The notes beneath the pieces are model-generated. The model was not told where the DNA came from and searched no databases. It saw only the letters and a list, made by a program, of their open reading frames with translations. A program made the position numbers and the translations under genes. Of a stretch of 64,000 bases of DNA, positions 1 through 8,440 are shown piece by piece. Numbering within the stretch: the stretch's first letter is position 1; each line of letters begins with the position of its first letter. The DNA is taken from contig CACZEL010000002.1 of assembly GCA_902780235.1 (NCBI GenBank), positions 62,001 to 126,000 on the forward strand. The letters run 5' to 3'. The stretch is from an uncultured Bacteroidales bacterium (GTDB lineage: Bacteria; Bacteroidota; Bacteroidia; Bacteroidales; Paludibacteraceae).

Positions 1-2360
1 GCTTTGTCGTAACAGATCTCTGCCACGCGGGTAGCTGCTTCCTCTTGGTAGGGGTTGGCATTCATCTCCGCAAGAATGCTGTATTGCGCCAAGGCTTCGG
101 AACTCTGTCCGAGGCGGTAATACGAATCGGCGAGGTAGTAACGCGCGGTGGTACAATAACGTCCGCCGGCGCAGTATTGCGTCAGATAATTGCTGAGGCT
201 GACGGTTGCTTTCTGATATGCCGCCTGCATGTACTGCATCTCCGCTGCCGCATAGAGGAGTGAGTCCTCTGCGGTCGTGACGTTCATGTTCATCTTCGCG
301 AGGTTCTTGGTATAAGCCAAGTACTCGTCCACATTGCCGGACTCCACATAAAGGGCTTGCAAAGCATCCAAAGCCGTGTAGGCCTCTTCGGTAGCCGGAT
401 ATTTCTCAATCGTCTGACGATAAGCCGCTATCGCTTGATCGTTGATACCCAGGTTACGATAGAGCATCGCGCGCTCCAGAGACGCTTTTCGTGCCAGAGA
501 AGAGTGGGGATAAGTAGCCAGCAAACGCTCATAAGTCGTGATAGCTCCACGCTCATCGTCCTGCTGCAACTGAGCACGCGCGATCTCGTACATGCCGTCG
601 TCCGCATAATCGGACTTGGGATAACGCTTGATCAGGTCGTTCAGCACGTTGATCTTATCGCTGTACTTATGCTGCAAGCCCAGCGCGTAGCCGCGTTGGA
701 AGAGGGCATAATCGGCGCCCGAAGCCTGCAGGTTAGCTACCTGCGTATAATACGTGATCGCCTGCGGGAACTGGCGCGCATTAAAATAGCAGTCACCGAT
801 ACGGTTCAACGCATCCGCATACGTAGGCTCCGTAGCCTGTGCCTCGTCGATATAGATCGAGAAGGCGTTACGCGCTTTGTCGTACTGCTTGAACGAGAAA
901 GCGCAATAACCTTGCAGGTAACGCGCGATCGTCTTGTTCTCCGACTGGCGTACGTCCGGACGGGCGAAATAGGTATTGAGGTCTTTCTCGCAAGCCGCAT
1001 AGTTACGCAGACGGTAGTTGGCCTCTGCCCGTACATAATACGCTTCTGTCGTGTATTTGTCCGACTCCGCCGTATGGTTCGTCACCTCGGTCATCCAATC
1101 GATGGACTGCTGCATCTTGCCTTGCAGGAAATGATCCGCGCCTAACTGATACCGCAGGTACTGCTTGGTCTCTTTCATCTTTGCCGACGGGTTCGGCATC
1201 GAGTCCAAGGTCTCGATCGCAGCGGCGTAGTTCTTACTCTGCATCAAGGCATCCGAAAGCAGATGATAGATCTTCTCCTCGTATTTTGAGTTCGGATATT
1301 TGGTGAGGAACTCATGGAAAGCGCGAACGGACTCACCGAGAGCGCTCGAACTCTGATAAGTGCAGAGCGTATAGTTATACGCTGCCTCTTCGGTCACGGC
1401 CGGCGTCAACTGATAACCTGCTGCCGCTTGGTACGAGAGTTTCGCTTGCTCAGGTTGATTCAACTTTACATACGCGTTACCCATCGTCAGGCAAGTAGCC
1501 TCCGAGAGCGTGTCTTTCTCTTGCTTCACCTGCTTGAGCGACCCAACAGCTGCCGTATAATCGCCCAACTGATATTGGGCACAGCCAAGCATGTACATGT
1601 CGTTCCGAAGTACCTCCTCTTTGTTCTCCGCTGCCGCTTTCTGATAGACCTTGAGGTGCTCCACGGCCTTGCCGTAGTCCTTGGTCATGTACGCCATCTC
1701 GCCTAAGATACGATGAAGTTCGGCGTTATTGGCATTGTCGGGATTGGCCTTTAACAGGCTGTCTGCCCTTTGTGCAGCCTCGCCGTATTCGCCCTGCGCG
1801 TATTGGATCTGCGTCAGGTAATAGGGCACGGTCTGCTTGTATGCCGCCTCGTGCTCCAAGGACTTGAGGGCAGGCAACGCCTTGTCGTACTGCTCCAACT
1901 TATACATGCAGTACGCATAGTAATACGTACCTCGTGTCTTGTAGCGCGAGTCCGACTTCGACAGCTTGCCGAAATAGATACTCGCGCGCTGGTACTCCTG
2001 CATCATCAGGTACGCGTATCCGCGGTAAAACGAATAGTCGGTCTGGTGAGGACGAGTCAGCGCCTGGATGTCGATCGGCTCCAAGAACTTAAGCGCCTGT
2101 TTGTAGCGACCTTTCTCCACTTGCAATACGCCCTGCATAAAATTCACTTCGTCCAAGAAAGTGGTGTAGGGGTAGAGCTGCAGATAGGTCTTGAGATCGC
2201 GCTGCAAGAGTTTGTCCCGCCCGTCGAAACGAGCCGCCAACTCATTGTAGCGCGTCTCCATCTCCGTCGTCTGAGCGAAGAGGGGAAGGCTGAAGCTTAA
2301 TAAGATCGAGATGACGAGACCTCGAGATCTCGATATGTCGAATACTTGTTTTATAATCAT
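1..2360 (-). CDS. Large exported tetratricopeptide-repeat (TPR) protein, 3' end outside the window
   Basis: The frame opens at the ATG at 2358-2360 and is still open at base 1, so at least 786 residues are present. A short N-terminal export segment (VISILLSFSLPLFAQ, about residues 16-30) is followed by helical repeats about 34 residues long over the whole length, with the Y/G/A/L spacing of TPR units, as in YGAYAYLMMQEYQRA-like stretches. Large TPR proteins of this kind in Bacteroidota are usually periplasmic or outer-membrane-associated scaffolds; no catalytic domain is visible. The start overlaps the potD stop in an ATGA, so it is translationally coupled to the transporter operon. Codons 7-19, just before the hydrophobic core, are encoded by an 8-bp tandem array. 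The precise role is unknown. Confidence 0.85.
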   Translation of the reverse strand, partial: MIIKQVFDISRSRGLVISILLSFSLPLFAQTTEMETRYNELAARFDGRDKLLQRDLKTYLQLYPYTTFLDEVNFMQGVLQVEKGRYKQALKFLEPIDIQALTRPHQTDYSFYRGYAYLMMQEYQRASIYFGKLSKSDSRYKTRGTYYYAYCMYKLEQYDKALPALKSLEHEAAYKQTVPYYLTQIQYAQGEYGEAAQRADSLLKANPDNANNAELHRILGEMAYMTKDYGKAVEHLKVYQKAAAENKEEVLRNDMYMLGCAQYQLGDYTAAVGSLKQVKQEKDTLSEATCLTMGNAYVKLNQPEQAKLSYQAAAGYQLTPAVTEEAAYNYTLCTYQSSSALGESVRAFHEFLTKYPNSKYEEKIYHLLSDALMQSKNYAAAIETLDSMPNPSAKMKETKQYLRYQLGADHFLQGKMQQSIDWMTEVTNHTAESDKYTTEAYYVRAEANYRLRNYAACEKDLNTYFARPDVRQSENKTIARYLQGYCAFSFKQYDKARNAFSIYIDEAQATEPTYADALNRIGDCYFNARQFPQAITYYTQVANLQASGADYALFQRGYALGLQHKYSDKINVLNDLIKRYPKSDYADDGMYEIARAQLQQDDERGAITTYERLLATYPHSSLARKASLERAMLYRNLGINDQAIAAYRQTIEKYPATEEAYTALDALQALYVESGNVDEYLAYTKNLAKMNMNVTTAEDSLLYAAAEMQYMQAAYQKATVSLSNYLTQYCAGGRYCTTARYYLADSYYRLGQSSEALAQYSILAEMNANPYQEEAATRVAEICYDK
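2303..2342. repeat. 8-bp tandem array in the TPR protein signal region
   Basis: Five octamers in a row: AGATCGAG, ATGACGAG, ACCTCGAG, ATCTCGAT, ATGTCGAA. They lie in frame at the N-terminus of the TPR gene. The same octamer class recurs at 48039-48070 and 48768-48799. Confidence 0.8.
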
Positions 2361-3634
2361 CTAGCTAATTTAATTTCATTCCACATCTCGAGCAGCATCT
2401 CCTGGCTCTCGCCGGCGTCGTGCATCAGCGCACAACGATCGATAGTGCTCTTGTCGGCATAATAAACCGGGTTGAGGTGCAGCGCGTGCGGGTCAAGCAT
2501 CTCGCCGTCCACCTCGATCGGATCCTCGCCGAAGAAATAAGAAGCATCTACAGTCTCCGGCCATTCCTCGTCGTCGTTCATCTCCTCAAGGATCTCAGCT
2601 GCCGCGTTCGGACCTCCGGCACAAGATACATAACCGATCTCGTCCATGTTGAGCAACGCGTTCTCTGCCTTACACATGTAGTCGATGAAATAGGTAGCAG
2701 CCTTCACGTTCTTCGCGTACTTCGGGATCACCCAACCGTCGAACCATACGTTCGAACCCTCTTTCGGTACGATATAATCGAGCATAACGTCCATCTCGGC
2801 GGCCTCTTCGATCGCGAACTGTGCGTCGCCCGACCAACTCAGATTCAACCATGCTTTACCTTTGGTCATCTCTTCTTTACCGAAGTCAACCTCCCAACCG
2901 CAGATCTGCTTCTTCGCTTGCAGCAGGATCTCCTTTACGGCAGCGACACGTTCCGGCGTGATGTTACGAACCAACTCGTCGCGGTTCACTTCGCCCTTCT
3001 CGATCTGATCGGCATACGCATAGAGCACGAGTACCGAATAGACGTCGCGGAAAGCATCCTTCATCAAGATACGGTTCTCGAATTTCGGATCGAGGATGGC
3101 TGCCCAACTGGTCAGATCCTCGCGGTTGACGAACTGCGGGTTGTAGATGAAACCGGTCGTACCCCACATGTAACCGCAGGTGTAATCGCTCACCTGCACC
3201 TCATCACGCGGAGCCATCTGTTGGAACTTATTCAGCACGAACGGCGAGATATTATCGAAATAATAAATGCTGTCGGCGATGAGTTCTTTCTGAATCGGGA
3301 TCAACAGATCTTTCTTGAGCATGCGCTCAATGATGTACTCCGACGGGCAGAACACATCGTAGTCCTCGTGACCCACTTCAATCTTGGTGAGAGCGGTCTC
3401 GTTGATGTCGAAGGTCTCATACACGAGTTCCACTTTCTCGCCCGTCTGGTCGAAATACCACTGCTCGAAATTCTCCTTGACGTCCTCGTTGATGTAGTCC
3501 GCCCAGTTGAGCACTTTGAGTTGATGAGCGCGGTCAGAACCGCCGCAAGATGTCAACACGATGGCTGCGAGAGCCATTACCCAAATAGAAATTCTTTTCT
3601 TAGCCATCAAGGCACGATTAACTTCGTTTTTCAT
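2357..3634 (-). CDS. potD: Spermidine/putrescine-type ABC transporter substrate-binding lipoprotein
   Basis: A 425-residue periplasmic binding protein of the PotD family. The N-terminus is a lipoprotein signal with the lipobox LTSC (Cys at about residue 30). The mature part opens with LNWADYIN, the usual first strand of PotD, and later shows the SGDAQFAIEEA and WFDGWVIPKYAKN segments typical of the polyamine pocket region. It is the last transporter gene of potA-potB-potC-potD, overlapping potC by ATGA. The first ATG lies at that overlap; an alternative start is the ATG ten codons in (MAKKRIS). The first 40 bases are nearly identical to the start of the unrelated gene at 17729, so the first ten codons may be an added leader. 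Polyamine specificity is inferred from family only. Confidence 0.9.
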   Translation of the reverse strand: MKNEVNRALMAKKRISIWVMALAAIVLTSCGGSDRAHQLKVLNWADYINEDVKENFEQWYFDQTGEKVELVYETFDINETALTKIEVGHEDYDVFCPSEYIIERMLKKDLLIPIQKELIADSIYYFDNISPFVLNKFQQMAPRDEVQVSDYTCGYMWGTTGFIYNPQFVNREDLTSWAAILDPKFENRILMKDAFRDVYSVLVLYAYADQIEKGEVNRDELVRNITPERVAAVKEILLQAKKQICGWEVDFGKEEMTKGKAWLNLSWSGDAQFAIEEAAEMDVMLDYIVPKEGSNVWFDGWVIPKYAKNVKAATYFIDYMCKAENALLNMDEIGYVSCAGGPNAAAEILEEMNDDEEWPETVDASYFFGEDPIEVDGEMLDPHALHLNPVYYADKSTIDRCALMHDAGESQEMLLEMWNEIKLAR

Positions 3635-4998
3635 TTTTCTTTTTGTTTAGTATTACGAATATTGATTACAATCAAAGCAATAAGCATCACTAACAGGATG
3701 ATGGTGAATAGAGGCCTTAACTCCGGTGTCAAACCGCCCTTGCGGGCATCTGAATAGATGAACGTACTCAGGGTCTCCAAACCGCCGCTACCCTTCGTGA
3801 AGAACGTCACGCCGAAGTCATCTACAGACAAGGTCAGCGCCAAGATGAATCCGCTCAGCATGCCCGGCCATAACTCCGGCAGCATCACCATGCGCAACGC
3901 CTGCGCCGGCGTGGCACCCAGATCCAAAGCCGCTTCATACGTGTTCGGATTCATTCGACTCAGACGAGGCAACACGCTCAGTACCACGTACGGCGTACAG
4001 AACACCACATGCGCGATACAAACGGTCGCCAAACCTTGACTCATTCCCAACGCCACGAAGAGCAGGAAAAGCGATATACCGGTAATGATATCCGGGTTGA
4101 TCATCGGCACGGAGTTCAGCAGACTTACCGCCTTACGACTTCTTGCCCGCATGTTGTATATACCGATTGCGGCCAGCGTACCTAAGATCGTCGAAACAAC
4201 TGCTGCAATAAGAGCAATAACGACCGTGTACCAGATCGCGCTGTTCAGACCTGCATCCGCTTTGCCGGTGAACAGGTTCACGTACAGATCCATCGAGAAG
4301 CCTGTCCAGTTGCCGAGAATCTTACTCTTCGTGAACGAGAACACAGCGATCAAAGCGATCGGCGCATAGAGTACCAACAGCAACAACCACAAGTAGAGCT
4401 GCGAACCGTAATGGCGTCTCAGACCCATGCGTTTGCGGCGTAGCGTCTCTTGCTCTACGGCCGACAGACTCTTCTCTTTGCGGCGCTCATAGAAAATCCA
4501 TCCGCCGTAAAGAGCCGTACCAACCAACAGCAAGCCGGCAAACAACCACCAAATCCACCCCTTACTTCGTTGAGCCTCAGCCGTGTGCGTACGCACATAT
4601 CCGTCAAAAGTCTTATACGCGTTCTGCGCCATCACACGCTTGTTGCGGTTCTTGATCTCTTTCTTACTCTGCCAAACCGTCCATGTCGTCTCTCCCTCAT
4701 CCGTATAACTATAGATAGAATCGAATCTATCAGCCAAATTTGGCTGATTCATGGACGAGAAGATGAAATCGAAAGAGTCTGCCGTTTGTTCATTGTACAT
4801 TGAACATTGTACATTAATATTGATCTTCTCTCCCGCATAACTCTCCGGAAACTCCGCCAGTAGCGCATTCTCTCCCGTCGTTCCCACCTTCAACTCATAC
4901 GTCACATTCGACTGCGCCATCACGCCGATTCTTAAGAGAAGAAATAGCGATGAGAAAATAATTTTTAATTTATAATTTTTAATTTTTAATTCTCTCAT
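3631..4998 (-). CDS. potC: Polyamine-type ABC permease PotC with an unusual N-terminal extension
   Basis: The C-terminal 260 residues are an ordinary PotC-like permease with about six membrane spans and the cytoplasmic EAA loop (YEAALDLGATPAQAL, near residue 353) that contacts the ATPase. Ahead of it are about 190 extra residues: a signal-like segment ending near MAQS, a hydrophilic region of about 110 residues rich in Thr, Glu and Tyr, and an extra membrane span (WIWWLFAGLLLVG, near residue 145). Known PotC proteins start directly at the first permease helix, so the extension is unusual; its function is not recognisable. It also contains two 7-bp arrays, one at the start and one in the hydrophilic region. 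It overlaps both potB and potD by ATGA. A separate short gene fused in frame is another reading. Confidence 0.88.
   Translation of the reverse strand: MRELKIKNYKLKIIFSSLFLLLRIGVMAQSNVTYELKVGTTGENALLAEFPESYAGEKININVQCSMYNEQTADSFDFIFSSMNQPNLADRFDSIYSYTDEGETTWTVWQSKKEIKNRNKRVMAQNAYKTFDGYVRTHTAEAQRSKGWIWWLFAGLLLVGTALYGGWIFYERRKEKSLSAVEQETLRRKRMGLRRHYGSQLYLWLLLLVLYAPIALIAVFSFTKSKILGNWTGFSMDLYVNLFTGKADAGLNSAIWYTVVIALIAAVVSTILGTLAAIGIYNMRARSRKAVSLLNSVPMINPDIITGISLFLLFVALGMSQGLATVCIAHVVFCTPYVVLSVLPRLSRMNPNTYEAALDLGATPAQALRMVMLPELWPGMLSGFILALTLSVDDFGVTFFTKGSGGLETLSTFIYSDARKGGLTPELRPLFTIILLVMLIALIVINIRNTKQKEK
4791..4815. repeat. 7-bp array (CATTGTA/CATTGAA) inside the potC extension
   Basis: About 3.5 units of period 7. 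On the coding strand the words are TACAATG and TTCAATG, encoding the VQCSMYN segment of the extra N-terminal domain. Confidence 0.75.
4962..4991. repeat. 7-bp array (TTTTTAA) at the potC start
   Basis: Units TTTTTAA, TTTATAA, TTTTTAA, TTTTTAA in the first codons of potC, encoding a Lys/Leu/Ile/Asn-rich leader. The array lies right after the potB stop overlap. Confidence 0.75.
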
Positions 4999-5786
4999 AC
5001 CAGCCCTCCTTCCTCTTTGCTGTCATGGTCGCCGAAGAACGACGTCAGACCGATAATAATCAACAGTACCAGCGACAGAACCGCGCCATAATTGAGCAGG
5101 TCGGTCGTCGTGATATAGTCCTGAATGAGACTACCGAACAACTTGATGTTGTTATGCGTCAACAACTCCGCGATCGCGAAGGTCGAAACGGTCGGCATAA
5201 ACACCATCACGATACCGCTATATACACCCGGCATACTCAGCGGCACGATCACTTTCCAGAAACTCTGCCAACGACTTGCACCCAAGTCCTGCGCCGCTTC
5301 CACGAGCGAGTTGTCCATCTTCTGCAAGGTGTTATAGATCGGGTAGATCATAAACGGCAAGTAGTCGTAACACAGACCGAACAACAACGCACCTTCGCCC
5401 AACGGCAAACCGCACATGTTGAACAGCTCCACCGTCGCAACCGTACGCAACAGGAAATTGATCCACATCGGCAGAATGAACAGCATCGCCATCACTTTCG
5501 GCGTCTTGAAATCTTCCTGCGCCATGATATACGCCGCCGGATAACCGATCAGCAGACAGATCGCCGTATTGAACACCGCGATCATCAGCGAATACAAAAA
5601 AGTCTGTATCGCTTCGCTATGCGTGAAGAACTTCGCGAAGTTATGCAGCGTAAAGTGTCCCTCGATATCCGTGAATGCATACACGCCGACCAAGATCAGC
5701 GGCAATACCACAAACAGCGCCATGAACGCTACATACGGCCACGCCCACGTCCTCCGCGAAGAAAATATCTGAACAAGCTTAGTCAT
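4995..5786 (-). CDS. potB: Spermidine/putrescine-type ABC permease PotB
   Basis: An inner-membrane permease of 263 residues with six predicted spans and the EAA motif [15 protein letters not shown] that docks on PotA. The frame is open further upstream, but the ATG at 5784-5786 gives [14 protein letters not shown] followed directly by the first span, matches the family length, and overlaps the potA stop by only a few bases, so this start is preferred. The four transporter genes are all coupled by overlaps, which suggests a fixed expression ratio. The substrate is inferred from family and operon, not from binding residues. Confidence 0.92.
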   Translation of the reverse strand: MTKLVQIFSSRRTWAWPYVAFMALFVVLPLILVGVYAFTDIEGHFTLHNFAKFFTHSEAIQTFLYSLMIAVFNTAICLLIGYPAAYIMAQEDFKTPKVMAMLFILPMWINFLLRTVATVELFNMCGLPLGEGALLFGLCYDYLPFMIYPIYNTLQKMDNSLVEAAQDLGASRWQSFWKVIVPLSMPGVYSGIVMVFMPTVSTFAIAELLTHNNIKLFGSLIQDYITTTDLLNYGAVLSLVLLIIIGLTSFFGDHDSKEEGGLV

Positions 5787-7251
5787 GGCTTTCGACTTTA
5801 TCAATTTTGATAAATTTCGGCTTGATAACAATTCCGACTCGGTCGCCGTCGTCCCATACATCGTTCGTGTTGACAAACAGGTCGTGTCCTTCGTCCGTAC
5901 GGATCGTCAGGTGGAAATGGTTTCCCTTGAACAAGATGAAATGCACCTCGCCGGACAATGTACCTTCTTCCTCATAGTCCTGCAAGTCGATATCACGGAA
6001 CTTCACGCGTACTTGCACTTTCTCGCCCGGCTCAAAGCCTTCGAGTTGCTTCTCCTCTACTTCCCATTCGGCATCCAAGAACCAAACTTTACCGTTCTTC
6101 AGCACTTCGCCCTCAAAATAGTTATAGACGTAGTGCTCTTTCTTCATGATCTGAATGTCCTCCGGCCGAACCAACATGCCCACTTCCGTGCCCGGCAAGT
6201 ACTCATGGTAGTCCTGAATCAAGAACTCATAGTTATCCGGCGTCAGCACACGCATCTCGTAGTGTACGCCCTTGAAGATACAACTCTGCACCTCGCCGTA
6301 CCATTTCGTGAATTTGCCCTTTGGTACGCGATCTTCTACATCATCCTCTTCATTAACCGCAACCTTACCGCGCTTCTCATCTTCCTTGCGCCAAACATAG
6401 ATATCTTCGGGTCGGATAACGACATCCACAGGGTTGTTCTCGCCAAAACCGGTATCGATACAATCGAACTCCTGTCCGCAGAACGATACGCGCTTGTCAC
6501 GGATCATCGTACCCGACAAAATATTACTCTCACCGATAAAATCCGCCACAAAGCAGTTCTGCGGCTCGTTATAGATATCCGTCGGCGTACCGATCTGTTG
6601 GATCTTACCTTCGCTCATCACAACTACGCGGTCACTCAGCGTCAGCGCCTCTTCCTGATCGTGCGTCACGTAGATAAACGTGATACCCAATTTCTCGTGC
6701 AGCTCTTTCAACTCGATCTGCATGTCGTGCCGCATCTTCAGATCCAGCGCACTCAGCGGCTCATCCAATAGCAGCACTTCGGGCTTGTTCACGATAGCAC
6801 GCGCGATAGCGACACGCTGCTGCTGGCCACCCGAGAGCGTATCTACCTTGCGCTCCTCGTAGCCCGTCAGGTTCGCCATCTTCAGCGCCTGACGCACTTT
6901 CTTCTTGATCGTCTCCGGGTCTTCTTTCTTCAGCTTCAGACCGAAAGCGACATTATTAAACACATTCAAGTGGGGGAACAACGCGTATTTCTGGAATACC
7001 GTGTTTACCGGGCGCTTGTAAGGCGGAGTCTTCGTGACATCCTCACCTTTCAGCAGAATATCGCCCGATGACGCAACTTGAAAACCGGCTATACAACGAA
7101 GTAACGTTGTTTTACCGCAGCCCGAAGGGCCTAAGATAGTGACGAACTCGCCTTTTTTCACTTGCAGGCTCACATCGTCCAGTGCATACTTACCATCTTC
7201 GAACTGCTTCGAAACATGGTTCACCTCAATAATAAAATCCGATTTTGTCAT
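5779..7251 (-). CDS. potA: Spermidine/putrescine-type ABC transporter ATPase
   Basis: A cytoplasmic ATPase that energises the PotBC permease. The ABC domain is complete: Walker [10 protein letters not shown] (about residues 39-47), signature [14 protein letters not shown], Walker [12 protein letters not shown] and a switch His in THDQEEA. The protein is 490 residues, about 110 longer than E. coli PotA. The extra length is C-terminal, where an acidic linker (EEDDVED) separates two beta-rich segments that both look like TOBE-type domains, each with an RPEDI strand; this suggests a duplicated regulatory domain. It is the first gene of the operon. A strong promoter lies at 7295-7325, about 45 bases upstream of the ATG. 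Confidence 0.95.
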   Translation of the reverse strand: MTKSDFIIEVNHVSKQFEDGKYALDDVSLQVKKGEFVTILGPSGCGKTTLLRCIAGFQVASSGDILLKGEDVTKTPPYKRPVNTVFQKYALFPHLNVFNNVAFGLKLKKEDPETIKKKVRQALKMANLTGYEERKVDTLSGGQQQRVAIARAIVNKPEVLLLDEPLSALDLKMRHDMQIELKELHEKLGITFIYVTHDQEEALTLSDRVVVMSEGKIQQIGTPTDIYNEPQNCFVADFIGESNILSGTMIRDKRVSFCGQEFDCIDTGFGENNPVDVVIRPEDIYVWRKEDEKRGKVAVNEEDDVEDRVPKGKFTKWYGEVQSCIFKGVHYEMRVLTPDNYEFLIQDYHEYLPGTEVGMLVRPEDIQIMKKEHYVYNYFEGEVLKNGKVWFLDAEWEVEEKQLEGFEPGEKVQVRVKFRDIDLQDYEEEGTLSGEVHFILFKGNHFHLTIRTDEGHDLFVNTNDVWDDGDRVGIVIKPKFIKIDKVESHD

Positions 7252-7294
7252 TTCTTTTCATAAATACACGCGCATACTCGCGCAAAATACGCCG

Positions 7295-7325
7295 CAAAGG
7301 TACTGCTTTTTTTTGATATATGCAA
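7295..7325 (-). promoter_or_regulatory. Promoter of the pot operon
   Basis: On the minus strand TTGCATATATCA, an A-run ending GCAG, then TACCTTTG, the last starting 23 nt after the first T. This is the Bacteroidota -33/-7 layout with an extended, conserved -33 half. Confidence 0.85.
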
Positions 7326-7374
7326 GCCTGCGCGCAATTTTATGAAAAAAACATTCATTATTCTGTCTAAAAAT

Positions 7375-7405
7375 TTGGAAATTTCCATTATTTGTTGTAT
7401 CTTTG
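7375..7405 (+). promoter_or_regulatory. Promoter of the possible small RNA
   Basis: TTGG at 7375 and TATCTTTG at 7398-7405 have the same 23-nt spacing as the other promoters of the window, pointing into a stretch with no large gene. Confidence 0.7.
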
Positions 7406-7483
7406 CAGTCGATTTCAGAAGCAATTTGGTTTTTCTAATGTGAATGGTTAGACAGAGGGATGACCGAGTATAATGGTGTTAGG

Positions 7484-7564
7484 ATGGTACGCGGAAGAAC
7501 AAAAGAAGAACTAAATATGAACCAAATAAGTACTAAAGAAGAACTAAAGAATTATGTAAAATAG
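7484..7564 (+). CDS. Possible 26-residue peptide with repeated TKEEL
   Basis: The frame ATG..TAG encodes MVRGRTKEEL followed by NMNQISTKEEL and a short tail. It sits in the small transcript at 7410-7648. The internal duplication of the TKEEL codons may be chance, RNA structure, or a real peptide. No ribosome-binding evidence is available because these genomes lack Shine-Dalgarno motifs. Low confidence that it is translated. Confidence 0.25.
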   Translation: MVRGRTKEELNMNQISTKEELKNYVK

Positions 7565-7600
7565 CCATTGACTAAAATCAGCCTACCGCTTTCTATTATT

Positions 7601-7648
7601 ACGGACGTCATAGATAGGTGCAAATGCCTTCTGTGACGTCTGTTTTTT
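7601..7648 (+). terminator. Rho-independent terminator of the small transcript
   Basis: ACGGACGTCA at 7601-7610 pairs with TGACGTCTGT at 7634-7643, with a small inner AGG/CCT hairpin, followed by TTTTTT at 7643-7648. Confidence 0.8.
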
Positions 7649-7649
7649 G

Positions 7650-7697
7650 ATTCATTTTTGAACTTTTGGGACTATTCATTTTTGAACTTTTGGGACT
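7650..7697. repeat. Perfect 24-bp tandem duplication
   Basis: The unit beginning ATTCATTTTTGAACTTTTGG occurs twice, exactly head to tail (7650-7673 and 7674-7697), directly after the small-RNA terminator. Confidence 0.9.
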
Positions 7698-7723
7698 TAA
7701 GAAAGAAAAAAACACGCGCGGGC

Positions 7724-7754
7724 TTGCATATGTGCAAAAAAAGTTGTACCTTTG
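7724..7754 (+). promoter_or_regulatory. Promoter of the pRiA4b-like/miaA unit
   Basis: TTGCATATGTGCAA (7724-7737), an A-run, and TACCTTTG (7747-7754) with 23-nt spacing. The transcript leader then runs through a 23-bp tandem repeat before the ATG at 7830. Confidence 0.85.
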
Positions 7755-7777
7755 CAGCCGGATTTTGAAAAATGACC

Positions 7778-7823
7778 AAATCGTAAATGATTAAATTGTA
7801 AAATCGTAAATGATTAAATTGTA
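7778..7823. repeat. 23-bp tandem repeat in the leader of the pRiA4b-like gene
   Basis: The unit AAATCGTAAATGATTAAATT plus GTA occurs at 7778-7800 and 7801-7823. Inside each unit there is a 7-8 bp sub-period (AAATCGT, AAATGATT, AAATTGTA). Confidence 0.85.
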
Positions 7824-7829
7824 AAAACT

Positions 7830-8384
7830 ATGGTATATAGATTTACTTTTTCGTGTGAGGAAGGCGATCCGAATTTCCGTCGCGTGTTTGAGGCAGACGC
7901 GGATGCCACGTTCCTCGAGTTACATGAAGCGATCCTGAAGAGTGTCGGGTATCCGGATGACCAGATGACCTCTTTCTTCCTTTGCAACGACGAGTGGGAG
8001 AAGGGTCAGGAGGTGACGCTTGTGGAGATGGATTCGAACTTCGAGTACGACAACATGGTGATGAACGAGACGCGCCTGAGTGACCTGATTGAAGAGGTTG
8101 GTCAGCGTCTGATCTACATCTTCGATCCGATGTTCGAGCGCTATTTCTTCGGTTCGCTCAAGGAGATCAAGCCGGGTGCGATGAACGGTGTAGAGTGCGT
8201 AGAGTCCAAGGGCAAAGCGCCGAAGCAGTTGAAGTCCGACGATCCGTTAGCGGGTGCCGGAGGCGGCAAAGGCGGCAACGATGACTTTATGTTCGACGAC
8301 GAGTTCAAGGATGAGTTAGACCTCGGCGACATCGACTACGAAGGGTTCCAGGACCTCAGCTTCGACGATGGCACTATGTTTTAA
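7830..8384 (+). CDS. pRiA4b ORF-3-like protein with acidic tail
   Basis: A 184-residue cytoplasmic protein. The N-terminal 100 residues (YRFTFSCEEGDPNFRRVFE, then SFFLCNDEW) look like the PRiA4_ORF3 family, a small alpha/beta fold common in Bacteroidota and of unknown function. A Gly-rich linker near residue 144 (AGAGGGKGGND) leads to a very acidic C-terminal tail rich in Asp, Glu and Phe. It is the first gene after the promoter at 7724-7754 and is followed by miaA with only a 7-bp array between. The family name comes from a plasmid gene; nothing here indicates mobility. Confidence 0.8.
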   Translation: MVYRFTFSCEEGDPNFRRVFEADADATFLELHEAILKSVGYPDDQMTSFFLCNDEWEKGQEVTLVEMDSNFEYDNMVMNETRLSDLIEEVGQRLIYIFDPMFERYFFGSLKEIKPGAMNGVECVESKGKAPKQLKSDDPLAGAGGGKGGNDDFMFDDEFKDELDLGDIDYEGFQDLSFDDGTMF

Positions 8385-8386
8385 CT

Positions 8387-8437
8387 TTAGCTGTTAGCCG
8401 TTAGCTTTTAGCTAATAGCCAATAGCCAATAGCCAAA
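8387..8437. repeat. 7-bp array between the pRiA4b-like gene and miaA
   Basis: About seven units of the type TAGCTGT, TAGCCGT, AGCTAAT, AGCCAAT, AGCCAAT, AGCCAAA. The array ends three bases before the likely ATT start of miaA and contains the in-frame TAG that bounds it (8423-8425). Confidence 0.85.
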
Positions 8438-8440
8438 GTC

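Larger units (their letters stand above)
7410..7648 (+). ncRNA. Possible small RNA or leader-peptide transcript, about 240 nt
   Basis: A promoter at 7375-7405 is followed by a 3' hairpin with T-run at 7601-7648, so a short independent transcript is likely. Inside is a 26-codon frame (7484-7564, ATG to TAG) whose peptide contains TKEEL twice, from an imperfect repeat of about 18 bases. No match to tmRNA, SRP RNA or RNase P features was found. 6S RNA is a size-compatible possibility that I could not test by folding. Identity unknown. Confidence 0.5.
7252..7829. other. Gene-free block between potA and the pRiA4b-like gene
   Basis: These 578 bases hold, in order: the minus-strand potA promoter (7295-7325), a plus-strand promoter (7375-7405), a possible small RNA with a mini-ORF and terminator (to 7648), a perfect 24-bp tandem duplication (7650-7697), the promoter of the next gene (7724-7754) and a 23-bp repeat in its leader (7778-7823). 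No ordinary gene is seen. Confidence 0.8.

Noticed and set aside
2420-3757. 445-codon plus-strand frame opposite potD
   Set aside because: Shadow of potD; no family features, and the promoter and overlaps all support the minus-strand operon.
7830-8384. Plasmid or transposon remnant because of the pRiA4b family name
   Set aside because: No transposase, terminal repeats or integrase nearby, and the family is common in Bacteroidota chromosomes.
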